Shown here in pieces: positions 7,998-16,319 of a DNA stretch of 32,567 bases. Where the stretch lies: positions 1 through 32,567 of the forward strand of contig CAYLZW010000035.1 in assembly GCA_964388085.1 (NCBI GenBank), read 5' to 3'. Below the pieces are notes generated by a model. It was not told the origin of the DNA. It saw nothing but the letters and a program-made list of their open reading frames with translations, and ran no database searches. This DNA is from CAYLZW01 sp964388085. GTDB taxonomy: Bacteria > Myxococcota > UBA727 > CAYLZW01. A program made the position numbers and the translations under genes. The stretch's first letter is position 1. The number at the start of each line of letters is the position of its first letter.

Positions 7998-8982
7998 CGA
8001 GCACCCGGGCGCCCGGGCCCGCGGCGGCGACGTCGACGCCGACGACACCGGGGACGTCCTCGAGCGCGCGCGCGATCTCGGCTGCTTCGCCGGCCGGGAC
8101 GAGCACCTTCACATGCGGGCCGGCGTCCATGGTGAACCAGCAGCGGGCGCCCTCGTGGCGGAGGCGGACGACCTCGTCCATGGCCGCCAGCGTCGCCGGC
8201 GCGAGGTACCAGAAGGGCGGCCGGGCGCCGAGCCCGGTGGCGTGCATCTTCAGCGTCGAGCGCTCCATGACCTCGCCGAGGAGGGGCAGGTCCCCTTCGC
8301 GCACCGCGCGCGCGCCCTCGTCGAGATCCGCCGCGTGCGTGCTCACCCAGGCGTCGTAGAACGGGGAGGTCCGCGCCGTGCGCTCCATGGCCTCGGTGGA
8401 GCCGAGCTTCTTCCGGCCGAGGCCGCAGCGCACGACGACGAGCCGCACGTCGAGCGAGGGCGGGCAGGGCAGCGGCTCGGCGAAGCTGTCGCTGCCGTCG
8501 TCGAGCGCGCCTCGGCGCAGCAGGGTGAAGCCGCCGAACAGCGAGCGCGCGGCCGAGCCGGAGCCTCGCCGAGCGAGCACCGACAGCTCCCGCTCGTCGA
8601 GGGTGAGCTTTAGCGCTCGGGCGCCGGCGAGCGCCAACGCGGCGAAGGCCGACGCCGACGACGCCAGCCCGGCCGCGGTGGGCACCGTGTTCTCGGACGC
8701 GACCGCGAAGTGCGTCGAGGGGGAGCGGCCTTCGCCCGCGAGCGAGCGCAGCAGGTCCAAGAAGCCCTGCACGCGCGCGCGCTCCTTCTCGCTGGCCGGC
8801 TCGCCATCGAGCACCAGCGTGTCGCGCGCCTCGTCGTGCGGCGTGAGCGTGGTCGTCGTGTAGAAGCGGTCGAGGGTGAGGCTGAGCGAGCCGGTGGCCG
8901 GCAGGTTCAGGCGGGCGTCCCGCTTCCCCCAGTACTTCACGAGCGCGATGTTCGTGTGCGCGCGAGCGCGAGCCGCCGGCAT
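7990..8982 (-). CDS. mvaD: Diphosphomevalonate decarboxylase
   Basis: This 330-residue GHMP-family enzyme starts with HTNIALVKYWGKRDARLNLP, the N-terminal signature of diphosphomevalonate decarboxylases, and has the ATP-binding loop VPTAAGLASSASAFAALA. GSGSAARSLFGGF follows, matching the conserved SGSACRSLFGG block that positions the substrate. WFTMDAGPHVKVL near the C-terminus includes the expected catalytic-site Asp. It makes isopentenyl diphosphate from mevalonate diphosphate with ATP. It is the first gene of a two-gene minus-strand unit with phosphomevalonate kinase and is divergent from the regulator at 9061. No clear ribosome site precedes the ATG. Confidence 0.93.
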   Translation of the reverse strand: MPAARARAHTNIALVKYWGKRDARLNLPATGSLSLTLDRFYTTTTLTPHDEARDTLVLDGEPASEKERARVQGFLDLLRSLAGEGRSPSTHFAVASENTVPTAAGLASSASAFAALALAGARALKLTLDERELSVLARRGSGSAARSLFGGFTLLRRGALDDGSDSFAEPLPCPPSLDVRLVVVRCGLGRKKLGSTEAMERTARTSPFYDAWVSTHAADLDEGARAVREGDLPLLGEVMERSTLKMHATGLGARPPFWYLAPATLAAMDEVVRLRHEGARCWFTMDAGPHVKVLVPAGEAAEIARALEDVPGVVGVDVAAAGPGARVLDA

Positions 8983-9060
8983 GCCGGAGCACTAGCCGCC
9001 GGGGCCTCTCGTGCCAACAGGTTGACGCACAGCGGCGTTTGTTCGAGCGTCGGCTTCCCC
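8983..9060. promoter_or_regulatory. Divergent promoter region of the mevalonate cluster
   Basis: These 78 bases separate the divergent mvaD and regulator genes, so promoters for both should lie here. A TTGACG hexamer at 9022-9027 is a possible -35 box for the plus strand, but the -10 position (GAGCGT) is poor. A short imperfect symmetry, CAAC-AG-GTTG, sits at 9015-9024. This is assigned mainly by position. Confidence 0.35.
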
Positions 9061-9618
9061 ATGACAGCGCACCCCACCGACGACGAGGTCACCTCCAGCG
9101 CGCTCGAAGAGGCGCAGGACATGAGCATCGAGGCCATGGGGCGCCTGGCCGAATTCTGGGGTTTCACGAGGACCATGGGCCGGGTCTACGGCGCGCTCTT
9201 CCTCGGCGCCGCGCCCATGACGCAGCAGGACATCACCGAGCGCCTCGGCGTCAGCGCGGCCAACGTGTCCATGAGCTTGAACGGCCTCATCCGTTGGGGG
9301 GCCGTGCACAAGCACTACGAGAAGGGCGCGCGCAAGCTTCACTACATCGCCGAGCCCGAGATCCGGAAGATCATCCGGAACGTGCTCGGGGCGCGGGAGC
9401 AGCGCGAGCTCGAGGACGCCGTCACGCGTTTCCGCGACGCGAACGAGCTGCTCAAGAGGGCGCGCGGCAAGAAGCGAAAGCTGACCGAGCACGAGACCTT
9501 CGCCATGGAGCGCATCCAGCATCTCGAGACCGTGGTGCGCATCTCCAACAAGCTGCTAGAGCTGCTCTTGGGGGACGGCCGGGTCGATGTGAAGGCCGAG
9601 CTCGGCGAGTGGGATTGA
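9061..9618 (+). CDS. GbsR/MarR-like winged-helix transcriptional regulator
   Basis: The protein has 185 residues. After a short acidic leader, SIEAMGRLAEFWGFTRTMGRVYGALFLG leads into a winged helix: MTQQDITERLGVSAANVSMS (helix-turn-helix) then LNGLIRWGAVHKHYEKGAR (wing). The arrangement and the phrase FWGFTRTMGRVYGALFL are typical of the GbsR branch of MarR-like regulators. The C-terminal half is a long charged helix suited to dimerisation. It sits between the two halves of the mevalonate cluster, 113 bases before HMG-CoA reductase and divergent from mvaD, so it is a strong candidate regulator of isoprenoid precursor supply. The effector is unknown. Confidence 0.85.
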   Translation: MTAHPTDDEVTSSALEEAQDMSIEAMGRLAEFWGFTRTMGRVYGALFLGAAPMTQQDITERLGVSAANVSMSLNGLIRWGAVHKHYEKGARKLHYIAEPEIRKIIRNVLGAREQRELEDAVTRFRDANELLKRARGKKRKLTEHETFAMERIQHLETVVRISNKLLELLLGDGRVDVKAELGEWD

Positions 9619-9677
9619 CCCTCCCGGCTGATCTCGCTGCAAAATCAACCCCTTCGATCGATACTGAACAGAGCGCT

Positions 9678-9693
9678 GGACCGCGCCCGGTCC
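9678..9693. promoter_or_regulatory. Palindrome upstream of HMG-CoA reductase
   Basis: GGACCG-CGCC-CGGTCC has perfect 6-base arms and is followed by an unusually AT-rich tract at ~9700-9730, which could hold a promoter for mvaA. It may be the operator of the regulator encoded just upstream. Assigned from symmetry and position only. Confidence 0.4.
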
Positions 9694-9731
9694 GGATGCT
9701 TCACTGTTTTCAGTTTCTTTTGAAAAGGCTA

Positions 9732-11105
9732 ATGCCTCCAAGAGTGCAGATGGAGCACACGTCTCGCCTGCCCGGCTTCTATCGGCGCCCCTTGCGGGAG
9801 CGTCGCGCCGTGCTTGTGGACCGCTTCGGCCTCTCCGCGGAAGAGCTGCACGCCCTCGAGCTGTCGGGCGGCCTCGCCCTCGAGGTCGCGGACAAGATGG
9901 TCGAGAACGCGGTGGGCGTGCTGGGCCTGCCGCTCGGGCTCGCGCTCAATTTCGTCGTCGATGACGAGCCCGTCGTGGTGCCCATGGCGATCGAGGAGCC
10001 GAGCGTCGTGGCCGCCTGCAGCTACATCGCCCGGCTCGCGAGCGAGGGAGGCGGCTTTCACACCGACACGGACGCGCCGGTGATGATCGCGCAGGTGCAG
10101 CTGCTCGACGTCGAGGACGCCGCGCTCGGCGCCCGCCTCGTCGAGGAGAAGCGCGCCGAGCTCATGGCGCTCGCCGACCAGCACGCCGAGGGCCTGCGCT
10201 CGCGCGGCGGGGGCTGCGTCGGCCTCGAGGCGCGCGTGCTGCCGCCGCTGAGCACAGGGCCACACGCAGACCTCGACGACGACCAGGACATGCTCGTCGT
10301 GCACCTGCTGATCGACTGCCGCGATGCCATGGGCGCGAACGCCGTGAACACCGTGGCCGAGGCGGTCGCGCCGCGCCTGTGCGAGCTGACCGGCGGGCGC
10401 GCTTGCCTGCGCATCCTCTCGAACCTCTCGGACCGTCGCTGCGCGCGCGCGTCGCTGCGCATCCCCTACCGCGCGCTCGAGGCCGGCGAACGCAGCCAGG
10501 GCGAACGGGTGTCGGGCCGGTCCGTGGCCAGCGGCGTCGTCGACGCCTATCGCCTGGCCGCGCGCGATCCCTATCGCGCGGCGACGCACAACAAAGGCAT
10601 CCTGAACGGCGTCGACGCCGTCGCCATCGCGACCGGGAACGACTGGCGAGCGCTCGAGGCCGGCGCGCACGCGTACGCCGCGCGCTCCGGGCGCTACACG
10701 AGCCTGACGCGCTTCTGGCTCGACGACGACGAGCGCTGTCTGCGCGGCTCCATCGAGCTGCCGGTGGCGGTCGGTGTCGTGGGTGGCTCCACGCGCGTGC
10801 ACCCGACGGTGGCGGCCTGCAAGAAGCTGCTCGGGGCGTTCGGCGAGAGCGCGGCCAAGCTGTCCGGCCTGCTCGCGGCGGTCGGCCTGGCGCAGAACCT
10901 CGGCGCGCTGCGGGCGCTCGCCACCGAGGGCATCCAGCGCGGCCACATGGAGCTGCACGCGCGTCAGATCGCGCTCGCGGCCGGCGCCAGCGACGACGAG
11001 GTGGACGCCGTCGCCGCGCGCCTCGTGTGCGAGGGCTGCGTCAAGCCCGCGCGCGCCGAAGAGGTGCTGCGGGCGCTGCGGGCGACGACGGAGGTGGCCT
11101 CGTGA
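9732..11105 (+). CDS. mvaA: Hydroxymethylglutaryl-CoA reductase, class II
   Basis: The 457-residue product matches bacterial class II HMG-CoA reductases. It has ENAVGVLGLPLGLALNFVV, VPMAIEEPSVVAACSYIA (catalytic Glu region), DAMGANAVNTVAEAVAP (cofactor-binding region), HNKGILNGVDAVAIATGND (catalytic Lys and Asp) and GHMELHARQIALAAGA (catalytic His). It reduces HMG-CoA to mevalonate in the cytosol, the committed step. There are no membrane segments, as expected for class II. ATG 9732 has AAAAGG ~4 bases upstream; ATG 9750 is an alternative, and the frame stays open upstream without homology. The stop overlaps the GTG of mevalonate kinase. Confidence 0.95.
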   Translation: MPPRVQMEHTSRLPGFYRRPLRERRAVLVDRFGLSAEELHALELSGGLALEVADKMVENAVGVLGLPLGLALNFVVDDEPVVVPMAIEEPSVVAACSYIARLASEGGGFHTDTDAPVMIAQVQLLDVEDAALGARLVEEKRAELMALADQHAEGLRSRGGGCVGLEARVLPPLSTGPHADLDDDQDMLVVHLLIDCRDAMGANAVNTVAEAVAPRLCELTGGRACLRILSNLSDRRCARASLRIPYRALEAGERSQGERVSGRSVASGVVDAYRLAARDPYRAATHNKGILNGVDAVAIATGNDWRALEAGAHAYAARSGRYTSLTRFWLDDDERCLRGSIELPVAVGVVGGSTRVHPTVAACKKLLGAFGESAAKLSGLLAAVGLAQNLGALRALATEGIQRGHMELHARQIALAAGASDDEVDAVAARLVCEGCVKPARAEEVLRALRATTEVAS

Positions 11106-12124
11106 GCGCCGACGCCGCGTTCGGGTACGCACCCGGAAAGATCATCCTGCTCGGCGAGCACGCGGTCGTGTACGGCCAGCCGGCGCTGGCGGCGACGCTC
11201 GATCGCGGCGTGCGCGTGGCGGTCTCGCGCATGGGCGACGACGCGCGCGGCCCCCTCTTGCGCGGCGCCGGCTTCGGCATCGACGTCGCCGGCGCGCGGC
11301 CCGATCCCGACGGCGCCGGGCCCGAGGCGCTCCGGCGCGCGCTCGCGAAGCTCATCGAGCTGTACGGCGAGCGCGTGCGCGGGCTCTCGTTCGTCGTCGA
11401 CGGCGCCATCCCGGCCGGCTGCGGCCTCGGCTCCTCGGCGGCGCTCTCCGTGGCGATGATCCGCGGCGTACACCGCTTCTGCGGCGAGACCATCTCGGAT
11501 GACGACGTCATCGACGACGCGTTCGCGCTCGAGAGCGTGTTCCACGGGACGCCCTCGGGCGTCGATCACTCGGTGATCGCGCGCGGCGGGCTGCAGCACT
11601 TCCGCAAGGACGTGGGCACGAGCGCGCTGCACCTCGAGGAGGTCACCCTGCCACGCCGCCTGCGCTTCGCCGTCGGGCTCGCGGGCGCGCACGCGGGGAC
11701 GGCGCACGCCGTGGGCGCTCTGCGCGAGCGCGCGAAGCGTCACCCGCGCGCCTACGAACGGCTCTGGGCGTCGATCGGCGAGCTCGTGCTCGAGGCGCGC
11801 AGGGCGGTCGAAGAAGGACACCTGGGCGCGCTCGGAGAGCTCATGGACCTGAACCAGGGCTACCTGAACGCGCTCGGCGTCTCGACGCCGGTCATCGAGG
11901 CCTTGTGCGCCATCGCCCGCGATCGCGGCGCGCTCGGCGCCAAGCTGACCGGCGCCGGTGGCGGTGGCGCCATGATCGCGCTGGTCGACGACGATCCCGA
12001 GCCCATCGTGCGCGCCTTCCAGGCGGCCGGCCACAGCGCCTTCGCCGCCGAGATCCGCGCGACCCCCGCTCCTGAAGCGAGCCCGCCCGTAAACCGGGTG
12101 GACACGTCGCTGTCCCAAACCTGA
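11102..12124 (+). CDS. mvk: Mevalonate kinase
   Basis: The 340-residue protein has all GHMP motifs: APGKIILLGEHAVVYGQPA (10-28), IPAGCGLGSSAALSVAM (103-119) and AKLTGAGGGGAMIAL near the C-terminus. E144 and the D155 in GTPSGVDHSV correspond to the Mg-binding Glu and catalytic Asp of mevalonate kinases. It phosphorylates mevalonate at C5. The GTG start overlaps the stop of mvaA (GTGA), so the two are translated together and their products act in consecutive steps. The last ~20 residues (PEASPPVNRVDTSLSQT) look like an unstructured tail. Confidence 0.95.
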   Translation: MSADAAFGYAPGKIILLGEHAVVYGQPALAATLDRGVRVAVSRMGDDARGPLLRGAGFGIDVAGARPDPDGAGPEALRRALAKLIELYGERVRGLSFVVDGAIPAGCGLGSSAALSVAMIRGVHRFCGETISDDDVIDDAFALESVFHGTPSGVDHSVIARGGLQHFRKDVGTSALHLEEVTLPRRLRFAVGLAGAHAGTAHAVGALRERAKRHPRAYERLWASIGELVLEARRAVEEGHLGALGELMDLNQGYLNALGVSTPVIEALCAIARDRGALGAKLTGAGGGGAMIALVDDDPEPIVRAFQAAGHSAFAAEIRATPAPEASPPVNRVDTSLSQT

Positions 12125-12167
12125 CTTGTCTTTTATTTCGGCGCCCGCGAGGCGCACGGAGAGTGCC

Positions 12168-12632
12168 GTGGCGAATGTGGTTTCCCTCGATGACCGTCGC
12201 GCGTTGACGACGCGCCGCGCGGAGGCCCTGCTCGGACCGCTGCCCACGTTCACCTTTCAGGCGGACGCGGGGGACGCGGGCCTGTGTTGCTCGGTGCGCC
12301 TCACGCGCGGGGAAGGAGAGGACTGGCTCGGCGTCGTGCGCGATCACAGCCTCTTCGCCGAGCGCGTGCGCATGGGCACGAAGCCGCGCTTCGTCGTGCA
12401 CCACGATGGCGACACGCCGGTGGTCTGCGGTGACGCCGAGGTGAAGCTGCGCGGCCGCGCGCGCGCCGACGAGCTGGCGCTCTTGAGCGAGCGGGAGCGC
12501 GCCGCGGTGCTGACGCTGCTCGAGAGCCACGTCGGGCACGCGGACGATCTCGTCGTCGTCGCGGTTCGCCTCGCGGACGTGCGGGTCGACGACGGCGAAG
12601 CGCCCGTGCACGGCGCCATCCCGCGCACCTGA
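12168..12632 (+). CDS. Hypothetical protein, possible FMN-binding split-barrel (PPOX-like) fold
   Basis: The 154-residue protein was started at GTG 12168 because CGGAGAG lies just upstream; a TTG at 12126 has no ribosome site. It is rich in alternating hydrophobic strands (LCCSVRLTRG, DWLGVVRDHS, RFVVHHDGD, VVCGDAEVKLRG). This suggests a beta-barrel and vaguely recalls pyridoxamine-phosphate-oxidase-like proteins, but no diagnostic motif could be confirmed. There is no signal peptide. It starts 43 bases after mevalonate kinase and could be co-transcribed. The function is unknown. Confidence 0.55.
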   Translation: MANVVSLDDRRALTTRRAEALLGPLPTFTFQADAGDAGLCCSVRLTRGEGEDWLGVVRDHSLFAERVRMGTKPRFVVHHDGDTPVVCGDAEVKLRGRARADELALLSERERAAVLTLLESHVGHADDLVVVAVRLADVRVDDGEAPVHGAIPRT

Positions 12633-12703
12633 GCCTCGACCGAGCGGACGCGAACGAGCGCGGCGCACTGGCGCCGGCTGTGGTTCAGTGGCAGCCTGTC
12701 GCG

Positions 12704-13114
12704 ATGCGTTTCGGGTCCCTCCTCGTCCTGCTCGTCGGGCTGGCGCTGTCCGCCTGCTCCACCGGCGGCGACTGCCCGTGCCTCCTCTGCGAGCCCGGAG
12801 CCGCGGTGACGCTCACCGTCACGGACGGCAGCACGGGAGCACCCATCACCACGTTCCTCGTCGACGTCGCGGTGAACGACGTGCCCCTCGGCGAGCCGCC
12901 CGCCTGCAGCGAGGAGCAGCGCGCCGGCAACGAGTTCTGCAGCTTCGGCGACGACACCGGGCTGTACCACCTCGTCGTCGCCGCGCCCGGCTATGAGACG
13001 CGCGAGGCGCTCGTGCGCCAGGGGGAGCCTGGCGGCGGCGGCCTGTGCTGCCGGAACGTGTGCCTGACGGCCCAGAGCATCACCGTCGCGCTCGACCCGC
13101 TCGAGAGCCCCTGA
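12704..13114 (+). CDS. Secreted lipoprotein with a carboxypeptidase-regulatory-like domain
   Basis: The 136-residue product starts MRFGSLLVLLVGLALSAC, a clear type II signal peptide with lipobox LSAC. A Cys-rich stretch (CPCLLC) follows. The segment AVTLTVTDGSTGAPITTFLV through LYHLVVAAPGYETREALV looks like the small beta-sandwich seen in carboxypeptidase regulatory-like domains. Eleven or so cysteines suggest disulfides in the periplasm or at the cell surface. An ATG-like start at 12680 adds eight residues that spoil the signal peptide, so 12704 is preferred. The function is not known. Confidence 0.7.
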   Translation: MRFGSLLVLLVGLALSACSTGGDCPCLLCEPGAAVTLTVTDGSTGAPITTFLVDVAVNDVPLGEPPACSEEQRAGNEFCSFGDDTGLYHLVVAAPGYETREALVRQGEPGGGGLCCRNVCLTAQSITVALDPLESP

Positions 13115-13208
13115 GCTCCTGAGCCCGTGAGCGCACACCTCGAGCCTCCTGCCCCTCGTCAGGGTGGCGGCATCGTGCGACAAGCGGCCGTCCTTCGCGG
13201 AGGTGGCC

Positions 13209-13703
13209 ATGCTCGTCTGTCCTCGTTGCCAGTCCGAATACGTGAGCGGCATCACGCGCTGCGGCGCGTGTCAGGTGGACCTCGTGGACCCGGCGGCAGC
13301 GTCCGAGAACGCCGTCGACGACAACCCGCGTGAGGCGCTGAAGGAGACGGAGAAGGCGTTCTTGCCCGCGCGCACGCTCGACAGCGCGCGGGAGCTCGAG
13401 CGCGATCTGCTCGAGGCCGGCATCCTCTGCTACGTGCACGCTGCGCAGTCCGAGGGCGCGCTCATGAGCGCCGGCAGCATCCAGTACGCGGTGGCCTTCG
13501 CGCAGGAGGACATCCCGATCGTGAAGGAGCTCCTCGAGGGGCGCGTGCGCGGGCTGCTCGAGCAGGAGGGGCTCGCGGCGCTGTCTGTGCAGGTGGTCGA
13601 CCTCGAGGCGGCCGAGGTCACCTGCCCCGCGTGTGGGCACATCGCCCCGCTCGACGACGAGGGCGCCTGCGCCGACTGCGGGCTCGTGCTCGGCGTCGCG
13701 TGA
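13209..13703 (+). CDS. Zinc-ribbon protein with a DUF2007-like central domain
   Basis: The 164-residue protein has CPRCQSEYVSGITRCGACQVDL at the N-terminus and CPACGHIAPLDDEGACADCG at the C-terminus. Each is a CxxC...CxxC zinc ribbon. The middle (ARTLDSARELERDLLEAGI ... IQYAVAFAQEDIPIVKELL) resembles the DUF2007 putative signal-transducing domain, which also tends to pair with zinc ribbons. GGAGG lies 5 bases before ATG 13209. There is no signal peptide. Its role and partners are unknown. Confidence 0.75.
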   Translation: MLVCPRCQSEYVSGITRCGACQVDLVDPAAASENAVDDNPREALKETEKAFLPARTLDSARELERDLLEAGILCYVHAAQSEGALMSAGSIQYAVAFAQEDIPIVKELLEGRVRGLLEQEGLAALSVQVVDLEAAEVTCPACGHIAPLDDEGACADCGLVLGVA

Positions 13704-13753
13704 TGCGCTGTCAGGGGGCCGCGCCCAGAATCGCTTCCCCCCATCCTTGCTCC

Positions 13754-13770
13754 CCCTGGTCGCGCCAGGG
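13754..13770 (+). other. Hairpin in the leader of the biotin carrier gene
   Basis: CCCTGG and CCAGGG are perfect arms around TCGCG. The hairpin lies in the 140-base gap before the biotin carrier gene and has no T-tract on the plus strand. A regulatory role is only possible, not shown. Confidence 0.3.
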
Positions 13771-13843
13771 AGGTAAACCCCCTTCAGCGGTTTGCCTCTC
13801 CAGCGAGGCCCAGCCGAACGAGACCTCAGCGGAGACGTGGCAC

Positions 13844-14059
13844 ATGGCGACGGACATCAAGGCGCACATCACGGGCACGATCTGGAAGATCCCGGTCAGC
13901 GAAGGCCAGGAGATCGAGGAGGGCGACACGCTCGTCATCATCGAGTCCATGAAGATGGAGATGCCCATCGAGGCCGACGACGACGGCAAGGTCATCGAGA
14001 TCAAGGCCAAGGAGGGCCAGGCGGTCAACGAAGGCGACGTCCTCCTGGTCGTCGAGTGA
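13844..14059 (+). CDS. Stand-alone biotin carboxyl carrier protein
   Basis: This 71-residue protein is a single biotinyl domain. VIIESMKMEMPIEA contains the canonical ESMKME biotinylation motif with the acceptor Lys at 37, and the symmetric flanks are AHITGTIWKIPVSEGQEIEEGD and KVIEIKAKEGQAVNEGDVLL. It has the length of small carrier proteins such as mycobacterial TB7.3, and lacks the long N-terminal segment of AccB. It would carry CO2 between a biotin carboxylase and a carboxyltransferase such as the one at 5376. The crotonase-fold gene starts 4 bases after its stop, so they form an operon. Confidence 0.92.
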   Translation: MATDIKAHITGTIWKIPVSEGQEIEEGDTLVIIESMKMEMPIEADDDGKVIEIKAKEGQAVNEGDVLLVVE

Positions 14060-14063
14060 CGCC

Positions 14064-14867
14064 TTGACGAGCGAGAACGAGCGCGGCCCGCGCGTCTTGC
14101 TCGATGACGATGGCGCCATTCGCACGCTGTCGATCTCGAACGTCGCGAAGCGAAACGCGCTCACGCGGCCCCTGCTGGACGATCTTGCGGCCGCGCTCCC
14201 GTCGTCGTCACCCGGCGCCGGGCAGCCCATCCGCGCGGTCATCCTGCGGGGGGATCCGGCCGGGCGCGCGTTCTCGTCGGGCTTCGACATCGGCGCCATC
14301 GACCGCGAGGAGCGCGAGAAGGGCCTCGACCCCATCGGCGCGGCGGCGGACGCCATCTCTGCCTGTCCGGTGCCGGTGATCGCCGCCCTCGACGGGCACG
14401 CCTTCGGCGGTGGCCTCGAGATCGCGCTCGCGTGTCATGTGCGCGTCGCGGCCGACGGCATCAAGCTCAGCATGCCGCCCGCGAAGCTCGGCGTCGTGTA
14501 CTCGTCGTCGGGGCTCCTGCGCTTTCTGCGCGCGGTGAGCCCGAGCCAGCTCACGCGCCTGTTCCTGACCGGCGAGATCGTCTCGGCGGCCGAAGCCGCC
14601 CGCATCGGGCTCGTCGATGAGCAGGTGGGGCCGGAGGGGGCGTACGCGCGCGCGCGGACGCTGGCGGGCATGATGGCGGAGAACGCGCCCATCTCCGTCG
14701 TCGGGACGCTCGACGCCATCCGCCGCCTCGCGCGCCCCGGCGGCCCGGACGCCGACGATCTCGTCGCCGTCGAGGCGTGGCGCGAGCAGGCGCTCGCCTC
14801 CGAGGATCTACAGGAAGGCGTACGCGCGTTCGTCGATAAGCGCGCCCCGAAATTCACCGGCCGCTGA
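14064..14867 (+). CDS. Enoyl-CoA hydratase/isomerase (crotonase) family protein, lacking the second catalytic Glu
   Basis: The 267-residue protein has the crotonase fold: VAKRNALTRPLLDDL, the CoA-binding AFSSGFDIGAI, and GHAFGGGLEIALACHVRVAA, which carries the first catalytic Glu (E119). The second Glu of hydratases, 20 residues later, is replaced by Pro139 in SMPPAKLGVVYSSSG. That block, including Tyr146, recalls methylmalonyl-CoA decarboxylase (E. coli YgfG/ScpB) more than hydratases; this comparison is from memory. The start is TTG 14064, four bases after the biotin carrier gene. A decarboxylase or isomerase activity is more likely than hydration. The substrate is unknown. Confidence 0.8.
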   Translation: MTSENERGPRVLLDDDGAIRTLSISNVAKRNALTRPLLDDLAAALPSSSPGAGQPIRAVILRGDPAGRAFSSGFDIGAIDREEREKGLDPIGAAADAISACPVPVIAALDGHAFGGGLEIALACHVRVAADGIKLSMPPAKLGVVYSSSGLLRFLRAVSPSQLTRLFLTGEIVSAAEAARIGLVDEQVGPEGAYARARTLAGMMAENAPISVVGTLDAIRRLARPGGPDADDLVAVEAWREQALASEDLQEGVRAFVDKRAPKFTGR

Positions 14868-14892
14868 CGTCGCTGCCGAGAATTGACGGCCC

Positions 14893-14923
14893 AAAGAGAA
14901 GGGCCCCATGGGGGGCCCCTCTC
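14893..14923 (-). terminator. Rho-independent terminator of the MYXO-CTERM gene
   Basis: The arms at 14896-14907 and 14912-14923 pair over 12 bases around a 4-base loop. The single A-C mismatch on the plus strand becomes a G-U wobble in minus-strand RNA. On the minus strand the stem is followed by TTT, and it lies 25 bases after the stop at 14948. It may also help stop plus-strand transcription from the crotonase gene. Confidence 0.65.
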
Positions 14924-14947
14924 GCTCCGAAACCGTCGAGGGCCGCT

Positions 14948-15949
<1,002 letters not shown>

Positions 15950-16067
15950 GGGGATGCGGTCTCCGGTGGGTTCGCGACGCTTGCTACCACCCCTCCGAGC
16001 GGCGCAACAAGTCGCCGTGGAAGGCTCGCCACGCGCGCGCGACACCCCGAATTGAGCACGTAAGCCG

Positions 16068-16097
16068 TTGACAATGAGGCGAGAAGATCGGTACGTC
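16068..16097 (+). promoter_or_regulatory. Probable promoter for tRNA-Val
   Basis: A perfect -35 hexamer TTGACA is at 16068-16073. A weak -10 (TACGTC at 16092-16097) lies 18 bases downstream. Transcription would start about 7 bases before the tRNA at 16111. The -35 match and the position are good; the -10 is poor. Confidence 0.5.
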
Positions 16098-16110
16098 TGC
16101 CTGCCCCTGA

Positions 16111-16185
16111 AGGCGCGTAGCTCAGTGGTAGAGCATCACCTTGACACGGTGGGGGTCGCTGGTTCAATCCCAGTCGCGCCTACCA
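16111..16185 (+). tRNA. tRNA-Val (anticodon GAC), CCA encoded
   Basis: The full cloverleaf can be folded. Acceptor AGGCGCG pairs with CGCGCCT, and the discriminator A is followed by encoded CCA. The D stem is GCTC/GAGC. Anticodon stem TCACC/GGTGG (one U-G pair) has loop TTGACAC, giving anticodon GAC (Val). The T arm GCTGG-TTCAATC-CCAGT has one G-U pair. A strong terminator follows 3 bases later, so it is a single-tRNA unit. Phage elements were looked for because tRNA genes are common integration sites; none was seen. Confidence 0.96.
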
Positions 16186-16188
16186 CGA

Positions 16189-16219
16189 GGCCCCGCGGAG
16201 ACGCGGGGCCTTCGTTTTT
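16189..16219 (+). terminator. Strong Rho-independent terminator after tRNA-Val
   Basis: GGCCCCGCG and CGCGGGGCC form a perfect 9-base stem with a GAGA tetraloop, followed by TTCGTTTTT. It separates the tRNA unit from the thrS operon. Confidence 0.92.
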
Positions 16220-16319
16220 CTGGCTCCCGTGGAGCCGTTGCTGAACGACCCTGTTCGTTAGACCGTGCTTGCAACTGTGACCGCCGCCCCTCGTATCGGC
16301 GCGGTGAAGGAGAAGAGAG

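Noticed and set aside
9039..9731. A longer N-terminus for HMG-CoA reductase reaching back to 9039
   Set aside because: The frame is open by chance across the regulator gene, which is coded in a different frame; homology begins near 9750.
16111..16219. tRNA-Val as an integration site for a mobile element
   Set aside because: No integrase, no repeated tRNA 3' end and no phage-like genes were seen; housekeeping genes follow directly.
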